The notes beneath the pieces were generated by a model. The model made no database searches, had not been told where the DNA came from, and worked only from the letters and a program-made list of their open reading frames with translations. This document shows positions 55,101-64,000 of a DNA stretch of 64,000 nt, one piece after another (positions within the stretch are counted from its first letter, which is position 1; each line of letters begins with the position of its first letter). The DNA is from Eunapius fragilis (lineage: Eukaryota > Porifera > Demospongiae > Spongillida > Spongillidae), in NCBI GenBank assembly GCA_963681505.1, contig OY811977.1, positions 6,836,970-6,900,969 on the forward strand, read 5' to 3'. The translations under genes and the position numbers were made by a program.

Positions 55101-56022
55101 GATGGTGTGTCCAAGTGAGGGTTTATGAATGGGTAGGTTGTGTGCATATGTGTTGGTGTGGAATCGGTGTGTGCATTGATGGTGTGGGGGAAGGTGTTTG
55201 CATGAGTGTAGTTGTAGGAAGTCTGTGCATATGGGATGATGTGGAATAGGGTTTATGATGTGGGGAAGGTGTGTGCATGTGTATGTGTGTGCATACAAGA
55301 TGGTGTGAAATAGTTGTGCATGTATGTTATGGTATGGGGAAGGTGTGTGTGAGGTGGTGCATGTGTGTTGGTGTGGGGGATGGGTGCCACAAAGCTTTCA
55401 TCACCGATGCGCCTTACTCTTCGTTGCCGTCGTGTACAGCTGAAGACGTCACCCAGCAGAGGCATGGCAGCAAGATAGCGTGCGTCCTGCTGCAGCTGAT
55501 TAACATACTCAAGACCTATCCTGAGGACAGCTTGTGTTTGGTCAGTGGCAGGACCTCCTCCGCCAGACATGCATGGCCATGCCCCCGTACATCCAGTACT
55601 GCTTCCTGGACGGGCCGCTGAGCCAGAGGTGCGACATCTTGGAGGAGTTCCGGACCAAACCTGAGAAGAGGGTACTCATACTGTCGTCGGAGTCCCAATC
55701 TTCAGGTTGTTAGCCGAAACTCCCATCCAATGCTAATGTCATTCTCGCTTTCTCTCTTTCCCTTCCAGGGGCCAACCTAGAGGTCGCTAACCACGTTATG
55801 ATAATCCATCCGTACTGTCCACCTGGTGTAGCCAGTGTGGGCGTGGTTCCTCTTGCCCAGGCCCAGGCATTTGAGCAGCAGGCCATCGGTAGGGTGCTGA
55901 GGTTCCCGCAGAGAAAGCCAGTCCATGTGTACAGGTTCTACTCCATAGGGACACCAGAGGAAGAGTTGTACACACACTGGGGGTGGGCGGGGATAAGTGT
56001 TGGTGAGGGACAGAGCGTGTAA
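52169..56022 (+). CDS. SNF2-family helicase with RING finger
   Basis: Exons 52,169-54,692, 55,395-55,705 and 55,769-56,022. The first in-frame ATG after a stop is 52,169; an upstream exon is possible. The N-terminal ~200 residues lack a known domain; a 14-residue TITVDPVGVAV-like repeat follows (~240-310). The helicase core has LFPHQERTVSWML, Walker A HPVGSGKT (~440), VVDEPQEA as the DExx box (~530, unusual EPQ), and LLTATPTP (~555). A RING finger (CLICMNALGNRVVSVMPCLH, CAVCASQL, CPQCRA; ~780-825) sits inside the core, as in RAD5/HLTF/SHPRH-type proteins. The C-terminal lobe carries FGQWQDLL-type sequence and motif VI (QQAIGRVLRFPQ). One frame discontinuity occurs in exon 2 near 55,535. Likely a nuclear remodeller or ubiquitin ligase; GC-rich compared with neighbours. 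Confidence 0.75.
52880..53095 (+). repeat. 42 bp coding tandem repeat in the helicase
   Basis: Five copies of CCAATCACTGTAGACCCTGT then GGGTGTTGCGGTTACA encode a Pro/Val/Thr-rich 14-residue unit. A sixth, shorter one follows (APITADP). Confidence 0.85.
54693..55394 (+). repeat. GT-rich minisatellite filling helicase intron 1
   Basis: Units such as GTGTGATGGTGTGGGGAGGG with TGTGTCCAT vary in length (~28-60 bp). They start at the splice donor (AG/GTGTGATG) and fill the intron nearly to the acceptor (CCACAAAG). Confidence 0.8.
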
Positions 56023-57195
56023 CGCATCAAGTGGTTATAACACAAATTTTTTATATATTACAATCCCTAAGGGGGTGACATCAATGTCTTTTGTTTTATT
56101 TCTGGAGTGATTGCAAATATGTTAACAGAACATTTTTGTTGTGCAAAAATAACCAATGTGCTGATATAAGCAATACAAGGGGTATGTGGCAATGTGCACT
56201 AAGGAAGTTTTATATTCATGCAATGCTACTTACATGTACGAATGTCACAATGCTTCATACAGGGTGTCCACAAAACAACTCAACTCTTTAAAATCAGGAT
56301 TGTAATTAATTACCGATTTATTAACATGTTACACTAGTTAGCAATCCATTTAGATCAATTATTGTAAGATGTTGAGTAATTGTAATCTACCTTCATAATA
56401 TTCAAACTCCCCAATTAAAGTTATTCAAGTTATAGAGGTAATAGATTTTAATAACTAATAGGATCTGAATCTGATGGAACAGTGATCCTAGCTACTCCGC
56501 TCAATAGTTAGTTATTAACATTTAAGACCATAATTTACACAAAGGTTGTTGGGTTGAAGCTGTTATGGGATAACTATTGATAACATCACTAAATTAATTA
56601 TTACGGTATTAAAAACACTATTTGTATTATGAAGTGGTAAGTTATTAAAACTCAAAGCGAATTAAATTTAATTTGTAGTGGTCATTTAGCTTTTTCATGT
56701 TTGATACGTTTTCATTTTTATAAAGTAAAACGCCAATCAAATTTCATACTTTTTCGAACTTTTATCAAAGTTATTCTGCTGTTTATAAAATTGGCATATT
56801 GTGTCTAATTAATTAATTACAACCTATTTGATTTTATCATTTCAACATTTAAAAACGTGGTTATTTTACATTCATTAATACATTTAGATTGACAATCCCA
56901 AGGGCGGGTGTTTAATTTCATAGAACAAATGGACATTAGGTCTCGTCCCCATATTTGGGGACCTCATTATAGCATAGCTTTGGAATGTGGGTTATCTCGT
57001 GCAATCCGTCCAAGGGAAGGTACATACAGTTGAACATATGGGTTAGGCATCCTTCGAGGACTTCAGACATACAGTGTGTTATGTTTTTTATGTTAACGTA
57101 CGCCATGATATTGAGCCCGCGGGCTAATAGTGCTTCGCAAAAACTTTTCTTTTTTTTGCGTGACAGGTGGTCTATAAACTGGTATGAGTGTATCA
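56023..57195. other. AT-rich spacer with possible MITE
   Basis: CAGGGTGTCCACAAAACAAC at 56,261 begins an AT-rich stretch. AAAATCAGGATTGTAATTAATTA at about 56,291 recurs inverted near 56,803-56,845 (TAATTAATTACAACCTATTTG). The ends are diverged, so the element is tentative. No gene seen. Confidence 0.35.
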
Positions 57196-57360
57196 TATGG
57201 AGAAATCGCCCATACATCGGCGGTCATCTTGCATTTTATTTCAAATTGAATTCTAAATGACCACGGAAAATACTAAAAATTAGTCTGAATCTGAATTGTA
57301 GTTTTCATTGCGTTGCAATAAAGCAATGTAATACAAAAATCAAGACAAAAAATTAATTAC
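57196..57360 (+). repeat. Dispersed repeat D1, copy 2
   Basis: Shares TATGGAGAAATCGCCCATAC, TTTTATTTCAAATTGAATTC, CTAAAAATTAGTCTGAA and AAAATCAAGACAAAAAATTA with 25,250-25,413. Confidence 0.75.
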
Positions 57361-57804
57361 CGTCGTAGTCTCGTTCCCGGGCCAGAGAACGAGACTAGCT
57401 GGTAATTACAATTTAATGATCAAAACTTCAAATTAATGCCATTTTAATTGCGATTCGTTAATAACTCCTATACTATAGCAGTTTCCCCCCACCCTCCGAC
57501 AAGAGGTGGATGCGCATCAATTAGCACAAATAACAAAACTCGGACGTCGGCCGCAACATATAGTACCCATTTACCAAAGCAGTCTTTTAAACTTAAGCGC
57601 TAGCCTTTGGAACCCATGCATTGCCGTAGTTCTCTTTCAAGATATGTATGGCTACCGTTTGATTATTTTTTATTGTAACGCTCTAAGATACTGTGACGTC
57701 ACGTTGAGAACCTCATAGCAGGACTTGTACTTTTAAAACATAACCCTTGTTGTGTGGTAGCACAATTCATGCATGCAGTGATGTATATTCTGGGGACTAG
57801 TCCC
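57361..57804. other. Spacer
   Basis: Holds a small hairpin TAGTCTCGTTC/GAACGAGACTA at 57,367-57,396. No gene. Confidence 0.5.
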
Positions 57805-58288
57805 AGCAAAACGTTTTTGGGCAAGATTCTTGCCAAGAAGAGCAAGATCTTGGCAGGAGACCTAGATCTTGCCATATCTTGCAGCGGCGTAGGAAGGAGT
57901 TTAAAAGTGGGGGGGGGGGGGGGGGGGGGGGGCAAAGTTCGATGGTCATCATGGCGGGAGAGTGGTGCCCCTCCCCCAGCCAGCTAGGGGATCGGAGTGC
58001 TATAAGCTTCCGCATTGGGGTCTGGGGCTGTGCCCCAGAAGCCAACGCTATTTGCATCTAACGACGTTACATGACTGCAGTGTAATTCATAACAAATTAC
58101 GCATTTATCTGTAGTATCGCTGGTGTAAAAGTGGGGAGGGGGGGGGGGGGGGGGGGGGGGGGGCAGTTGCCCCCCCCTACCCCCCCTATTCCTATCACTG
58201 ACTTGAGTAAGATCTTGCAAGGCCCAGCATAATCTTGCCACCATGGGCAAGATCTTGGGCACGAATATTGTCCAAGAACTTTTTGCTG

Positions 58289-58290
<2 letters not shown>
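57805..58290. mobile_element. Foldback element with two poly-G tracts
   Basis: CCCAGCAAAACGTTTTTGGG and GCAAGATTCTTGCC at the left are matched in reverse by GGGCAAGATCTTGGGCACGA and CCAAGAACTTTTTGCTGG at the right (58,247-58,290), diverged arms of ~80 bp. The interior carries G runs at 57,909-57,931 and about 58,138-58,163. Confidence 0.6.

Positions 58291-58341
<51 letters not shown>
58291..58341. repeat. (TG)n microsatellite
   Basis: About 25 TG units directly next to the foldback element. Confidence 0.95.
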
Positions 58342-58349
<8 letters not shown>

Positions 58350-58521
58350 GATGTTACATGCTCATAAGGTTTCTTGACCACATCACATCAGTAGTGTCAT
58401 ATTGTATAAACAGATCCCAAATTGCATCTACATTGCATGCATGTAGACAATTTTGTAGCCAATGTCCCATGCCATGCTTTACACTGGCACACATGTGTGA
58501 ATCATCATGAAAGTCCCCTGC

Positions 58522-58645
58522 CACTGTGCAAAAAGTGTGTTATACGATACTGTATACTACAGCGTATATTCGAATATACGCAAAAAATATAAGCACCTGC
58601 TTATAGAACCATATAAGCAGGAGCGTATATTGCAATATAGTCAGT
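58522..58645 (+). mobile_element. MITE family 2 copy
   Basis: CACTGTGCAAAAAGTGTGTT then TATACGATACTGTATACTAC and GCGTATATTCGAATATACGC. The right end is not clear. Confidence 0.6.
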
Positions 58646-58989
58646 CACGTGTGGTTTGTGGTATCCTAGCAAACCTCTGAATTTCATTAACGTTACCTGC
58701 TTTATTGAACCGTGCACTATCGTATATTTCGTTTCTAATCTTCCGTAAACTGGTCCTTCCGCACTCCCCCTCCCCCTTCCCTTGCCTCTGGTTGGCTATA
58801 AAAATTTTCTTCGTACATATAAGTGATACAACGTCAAAAACAACAGTTACAAACAGATACAAACACCATAATCTTGAGACAGCGGTCCCCACGTACTAAC
58901 TTCATACGTGACCTGATGATAGACGAGAACAAAATAACATTTGGCGCCAATTGATATTGCCATACTTACCAATTCGGATAGACTCGTTG

Positions 58990-59041
58990 GCGTTCTCGTG
59001 CTTGAGTTCTCGTGCTTGAGTTCTCGTGCTTGAGTTCTCGT
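58990..59041 (+). repeat. 14 bp tandem repeat
   Basis: GTTCTCGTGCTTGA repeated three to four times. Confidence 0.9.
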
Positions 59042-60493
59042 CCTAAGGCAAAAAAAAAAGTTTTAGCGCCTCAGGGCATACTTACCAGTTCGAGTCGAAA
59101 CGCTGCAGAAAAGCAAAATAAAGGTAGCAGCAATGCCATTGCGTCACTTACCTTAGCAGAATCGACCACCAAAAAAGTGCACAAATTGCGATATGACAAG
59201 CTATTCAAAGTCAGACACTTGCTCACAACATTGGTTGAGAAGTACTTACCGTATACTAGGCTTGTCTTTAGGGGCTGGTTTACTACACCACAAACGGATC
59301 CTTCAAATGATAAAAGACACGTACCTTTCCACTTTCGAGGCCACACTTGCACGGAAATACTATCACGTGCAATTGCTAATGTTGGCATACTCTAATTGGC
59401 GCACTTATTAAAAATCGGTTGTCATGTAAATTACACCGATAACAGAGAACTTACAAGTAAGATGATCAAGCATTCTTGAAGTGGCATCAAAAACCTTTAA
59501 ACAGTATGGTAAGAATGGAAATGGTACAAATTAAAAATAGTAATGACACACATTTATACGTCCATAAATACACACATTCACACACAATTAGCATGTATTT
59601 ATAGACTGCTCCACACCCAGACACACATATACATGCACACAAACAGATGTCCATACACACAGACACACACACTTGCACATACACAAACAAGTGTCAACAC
59701 ACAGGCATAGACACAGACATACACACATGGTACGCATATATACACGTCACATATAGTTCTAGTCAGTTGAAAGACAGGAGATGAGCTCCTGCCTAAATGT
59801 GAGATTTAGTGGCTACACATGGCAGCAGATTTATAAGGGAGTGAAGGTGTTATTGAGTCAGCATTCTAAGTGCACGTTGTGTCTTGCAATTTACCTTGTG
59901 ATGGTGTGTCCAGAGTATATACGGATGATGGTGGATCTGACCAGAAGAAGCCATTGTAACCTGTGCATGATGAGCAGTGTAGTTAGGAAGGCTTTTGCGC
60001 CAGTTTTTTCCTTCAGATGGTTTTTCCACAGGTTCTTTCCGAGATCAGGTGCGCTCACCTGTTCTAAATAGAGTTAGTTAGGTTTTATTTATGCCCATTG
60101 CTCTTATATATGCGTATGTTGTATGTGTGGTCTTATGTGGAACACAGTGCTGTCGTGCTGCAAGGATCTGGTTACTGGTGGTGGAGAGGTGGAACAATCT
60201 GTTATGGGTTTTTGTTCGTGTTTGTGTATTCTATGTTGGAGTGTAATGCTGCTGATGTGCTAATAGTTGCTGGCATCAAAGGTCAAGAGGGAGAGGGATG
60301 TGGTAACAATAACCATGCATGTAAGGCAAGTGAAAGGAGTACCACCACGATGCACCTTGAAAATAAAATAACCAGATATAATTACTCTTTGGAGGATGGC
60401 TCTTGCATTCGATCCTATTTAGCAATAAAGATACATTTGAGTTTGGCAGTCACTAGTGGTTAATAATTAGAAACCTCTATCCCAGGCCTCATT
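59042..60493. other. Spacer with possible minus-strand exons
   Basis: Minus strand holds several GGTAAGTA/GGTAAGTG donor-like sites (about 59,248, 59,152, 59,083 and 58,970) around an unrecognised 105-codon frame (59,388-59,071). ACAC-rich sequence lies at 59,560-59,740. Short frames at 59,781-60,071 and 60,098-60,463 show no domain. Confidence 0.35.
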
Positions 60494-60690
60494 TCATTGG
60501 ATTATCCTGCACTCCAGTGCATCAAGACTGCACCATCCATTGCTCCCACTTGTAGGATTTAGTGGTGAGCTCATAATAACAGTGATGTTCAGGGATACGG
60601 ACCTTCCAAGACCCCAATTTTGCACTAGGATATCCAGCAGTTTGAGACTGCTATGATCGGGAAGGAGCCCACTGCCAGCTTCCAAGGACT
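60494..60690 (-). mobile_element. LINE endonuclease-region fragment
   Basis: Minus strand MEAGSGLLPDHSSLKLLDIL then VQNWGLGR resembles VEAGSNLSKDHSNTRPADIL and VPNW of the LINE copy at 43 kb. It is short, and the first catalytic motif is degraded (LLD for PAD). Confidence 0.65.
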
Positions 60691-61617
60691 AACACATTTG
60701 CTTAATATAGAGAGAAAATGCCAGAGCCATTCTCCATATAGTGCAGAGCCAAACTTGTGTTTATAAATACTTCCTTTGTCATCCATAACATAGTGATACA
60801 TTCACTTTACAATACCTTACAGTAAGTTGGTTGCGAATACTTCTGATGACAAGTGCTACAGTGAGTGGTAGCTTCTATGTTCGAAAACACGAGGGCCAGG
60901 AGCAGCACTCCTGCATGCTGAAAGATACAAATACACAGGGTCAATATAAGCAGTGTGTATATAGATATATAGGATGTAGTGTGTGCGAAGGGAATTTGTA
61001 AGTTATATCGATCTGTATAGTTAGACTTCGATTTTGCGATCGAATTCCACACTGAATCAGTGGCGTTCAGGATATCAGGTCAGGCCTGATATAAGAAAAA
61101 TTGGGAGGGGGGGGGGGGGGGTGCTGTCTGCTTCTGGTCCGATAAGAAAAGTGGGGCCTTCGTTTGGCACACAGCAAATACACTGTATGTTATCGTCAAT
61201 AATCATCGTGTTGGGTTCCGTTTATACTGCATGCGCAGGGTCAAAATCAATTTTTGATTTCATAGATGTGTAATGCAGGATTTATTAGTCTGCGCTTGCG
61301 CAGTACATTGTATTGATGGAACATTGTGTAATAGATTGTCACACGCACACCCGTGATCACACATATATATATATACCTTATTGTTGTATGTTTGTCAGTC
61401 TGTACCTCGTGTATACCTGCTATCAATCTTGGCCGCTTACAGATGCTTAAAGCACACCTGCGTATAAGATACTGTTCTGTCAATCATGCGATCATTTTAC
61501 AAGTGATTTTAAATCAATTATGAAATCAATCGCGGTCTTTGACATGTGCTGACTGTCGCATGCAAGGCGGTGTAGGTTATTAACGTGTAAGGATTTGAAA
61601 AATTCCCACAAGTATAT
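60691..61617. other. Spacer
   Basis: Poly-G run at 61,106-61,122 and a small (TA)n at about 61,360. No gene seen. Confidence 0.45.
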
Positions 61618-62084
61618 ACACACAAGAATTTGAATATGCACGGTTGGTAGTACGATATAAAAATACTCACTGGTGTATCGAAAACGTGCTTATATAAACG
61701 GTGACGCTTGCGGATTACAATATACTACTCCGGCGTGCATATATTCGCAAAAATATACGGTAATGATAAAACTAACGTTTGCACTGTGGTGCCTATAAAA
61801 ACAGTGACGTATTCGACACTTGCGGATTCTTGAATATACGCAGGCTTATACTACTCAGGTGTATATTTTGGGTATTCTTCAAATATACGCAAAAATATAC
61901 AGTATCGTAAAACTAACCTTTTGCAGTGCGGTGCCTATATAAACAGTGACGTAATTAACACATGCGTATTCTTGAATATACGCCGTCGTATACTTAAAAT
62001 ATACTACACACGCGTATATTTTGAGTATTCTTCAATATACGCAAAAATATACAGTATCGTATAACTAACTTTTTGCACTGTGTG
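61618..62084 (-). mobile_element. MITE family 2, composite copy
   Basis: Three repeated blocks of ATATACGCAAAAATATACAG/TATCG and GTGACG then CACTTGCGGATT, ending CTAACTTTTTGCACTGTGTG. Two internal TTTGCACTGTGGTGCCTATA / TTTGCAGTGCGGTGCCTATA junctions suggest tandem or nested copies. Confidence 0.6.
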
Positions 62085-62261
62085 CTGTGCTGAGCCATTT
62101 GTGGCATTTGCCCATTGTGACAGAAATCAGTTTATGTGGAGAGAACCAAAATGTTCACACTACCAAACAACACATACATAAAAGTTTGATTCCTGCACAT
62201 GGTAGTGACCGCCATTTTCTTCTCCAGACCTTACTCCAATATGGGTTGGTAGGCAGGGCTC

Positions 62262-62263
62262 TG

Positions 62264-62310
<47 letters not shown>
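62262..62310. repeat. (CA)n microsatellite
   Basis: About 24 CA units. The frames on either strand are simple-repeat shadows. Confidence 0.95.
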
Positions 62311-62313
<3 letters not shown>

Positions 62314-62692
62314 AAGGAGGGGCACATTAAGATGGAAATCTGCAATCAGCAGTAGTCTCCTGGGCAAGTGCCTTCATGAGGCCAGCATCTATTTCAAAAA
62401 TCATGTCATACGTCATATGCATTGTCAAAGACAGAGACATTGACATTCAAGTACAAAATCAGAAGCATAGTTTTAGGATTATCAGCTCTCTGTCAAATTT
62501 GTGGTTAAGGTAGTTTACCTACTGCTTCATGTTGTGGCCTACAAAACCACTCTTGTGGTATACATGTATAAAATAAAAGGACTAGCATCAATTTCAAACC
62601 TACATGTCTTCCAAGCCAAAAATGCCCTTCCCATTTTCAGGAACATACTGCCACACCGTTCTTTATTTTAGAAGAGACCCATCCATCCTGTG
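62311..62692. other. Spacer
   Basis: No gene or repeat seen. Confidence 0.4.
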
Positions 62693-62960
62693 TTGGACTG
62701 GTGTGTTGTATGTACTGGAATGGTGTGTTGTATGTACTGGACTGGTGTGTTGTATGTACTGGACTGGTGTGTTGTATGTACTGGACTGGTGTGTTGTATG
62801 TACTGGACTGGTGTGTTGTATGTACTGGACTGGTGTGTTGTATGTACTGGACTGGTGTGTTGTATGTACTGGACTGGCCATACCAGTCAAATACACCAGC
62901 CCGATATATATATATACCAGTCCAGTTCAACACACCAGTCCAGTACATAATACACTGTAT
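62693..62960 (+). repeat. 22 bp minisatellite, plus-strand array with flip
   Basis: Eight to nine units of TGGTGTGTTGTATGTACTGG AC run to about 62,876. The orientation then flips (ACACACCAGTCCAGTACATA) across a (TA)4 core near 62,905-62,915. Confidence 0.9.
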
Positions 62961-63121
62961 GTGCTGTGTTGCATGTACTCAACTGGTATGTTGTATGAGG
63001 GGTGAGGAAAGGGGGTGGGGCATTGCCCTTGCACCTTTGTTAAAGAGGGAGGGTGGTGGTGAGAAGTAATAGATACCAGTGTACCATCCTCAGAATTTGT
63101 AAATTTAGGTGTGCCCCCACC

Positions 63122-63122
63122 C

Positions 63123-63187
<65 letters not shown>
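63122..63187. repeat. (CA)n microsatellite
   Basis: About 32 CA units. Confidence 0.95.
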
Positions 63188-63189
<2 letters not shown>

Positions 63190-63624
63190 CCTTGGAGAAG
63201 CCATGGGTTTATGTGAAGCCATGTGTGTGAATAGCTCAGATATAAACTTTCCAGTGGCCCAGTCCTTACAAATCTATTGAGATAGGGTTTCACTGCCACT
63301 ACCAAGGCTTCCTTCCAGTAAAAAGCTACAGACCCACCATGTACATTTAAAAAAACGTGCACACAAGCACACACACTGAGGTGGTAGCAAGCAGATAGGC
63401 TGGCTAATAGCTAATGCCTCTGTACTGCATGTAGGGCTCAGGAACTAGTGAGACACCCCCACCCATAATCAGAGCACTTGAATTGGTGTCATTTAAAGTA
63501 GGATCTGGATCACAGTGACCACACAGCAACATTGCAATCCAGTAGGTACATTGCACCTACAACATACTCGTACAACAGTACAGACAACACACTTATATTC
63601 TTATGAACACACTTATATTCTTAT
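63188..63624. other. Spacer
   Basis: No gene seen. An 18 bp direct duplication ACACACTTATATTCTTATGA lies at 63,588-63,625. Confidence 0.45.
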
Positions 63625-63990
63625 GAACACACCAGTCCAGTACATAAAACACACTTGTCCAGAACTTTCTATACACCAGACCAACACACTAGTCCAGTAC
63701 ATACAACACACCAGTCCAGTACATACAACACACCAGTCCAGTACATGCAACACACCAGTCCAGTACATGCAACACACCAGTCCAGTATATACAATACACC
63801 AGTCCAGTACATGCAACACACCAGTCCAGTACATACAACACACCAGTCCACTACATGCAACACACCAGTCCAGTACATACAACATACCAGTCCAGTACAT
63901 GCATGTATCACACCAGTCCACTACATGCAACACACCAGTCCAGTACATACAACACACCAGTCCAGTACATGCTTGTAACACGCCAGTCTG
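63625..63990 (-). repeat. 22 bp minisatellite, inverted array
   Basis: About 15 units of ACACCAGTCCAGTACATACA AC, the exact complement of the unit at 62,693, with variants TACATGCA and CCACTACAT. It reaches the window end and may continue. Confidence 0.9.
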
Positions 63991-64000
63991 CACACTAACA

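Noticed and set aside
52169-56022. Helicase as a captured large-DNA-virus gene
   Set aside because: The RING-in-core design also fits host RAD5/HLTF/SHPRH proteins, and no neighbouring viral genes are seen; origin left open.
59071-59388. 105-codon minus-strand frame
   Set aside because: No recognisable domain; it contains donor-like sites and could be partly intronic, so no gene is called.
62604-63069. Cys/Val/Trp-rich frames of 86-133 codons
   Set aside because: Translations of the 22 bp minisatellite; the reverse array at 63.6 kb gives the same artefact.

Overview
The window looks like nuclear DNA of an early-branching animal, most likely a demosponge. Host-style genes carry very short GT-AG introns (about 45-62 bp in the 20-23.4 kb gene). 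Microsatellites and MITE-like repeats are dense. The transposon families (R2/R4-type LINE, RAG1-like transposase, YqaJ plus THAP/DDE transposon, DUF7869-like gene) are ones I know from sponges and cnidarians. The organism is inferred from these features, not proven.

Layout. 1-16,876 is a giant near-perfect palindrome: position x on the left pairs with about 16,877-x on the right. Each arm holds, from outside in, the 5' part of a restriction-like-endonuclease LINE, a (TAA)n tract, and a 5.2 kb DNA element with GGGACAGTTCACG ends, a degenerate ~415 bp satellite and a ~36 bp tandem repeat. The ~3 kb spacer carries one intact 936-codon gene (7,152-9,962) with an acidic hexapeptide repeat, a DUF7869-like RNase-H-like core and two C2H2 fingers. 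I infer it is the transposase of the family whose ends surround it. The right-hand LINE runs on to a (TAA)n tail at 18.86 kb. 

19-25 kb: a foldback MITE, a multi-exon RAG1-like transposase pseudogene (20,060-23,402) with both the N-terminal RAG1-type zinc region and the D-D-E core, and a small secreted Ser/Gly/His-rich protein on the minus strand with a TATA box. 25-41 kb is gene-poor: dispersed repeats, a fossil Ty3/gypsy element (31.2-33.5 kb), tandem arrays and MITEs. 41.6-47.3 kb holds two decayed Rac-type GTPase genes in inverted orientation, separated by LINE 3' fragments and MITEs. 47.8-51.4 kb is a two-gene DNA transposon: a SWIM/YqaJ-nuclease/PHD gene and a THAP/DDE_4 transposase, convergent with 18 bp between stops. 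52.2-56.0 kb is a GC-rich SNF2-family helicase gene with a RING finger. 56-64 kb is repeat-rich spacer ending in two arrays of one 22 bp minisatellite in opposite orientations.

How parts relate. The LINE is bounded by (TAA)n on both sides, and two of its three truncated copies also touch TTA/TAA runs, which fits a TAA-targeting R4/Dong-like element. The central gene and the arm element share TIRs and 5' coding sequence, so the arm element is a non-autonomous relative. Several reading-frame breaks lie in homopolymers (G7, T4), and poly-C/G lengths differ between arms, so some breaks may be sequencing errors.
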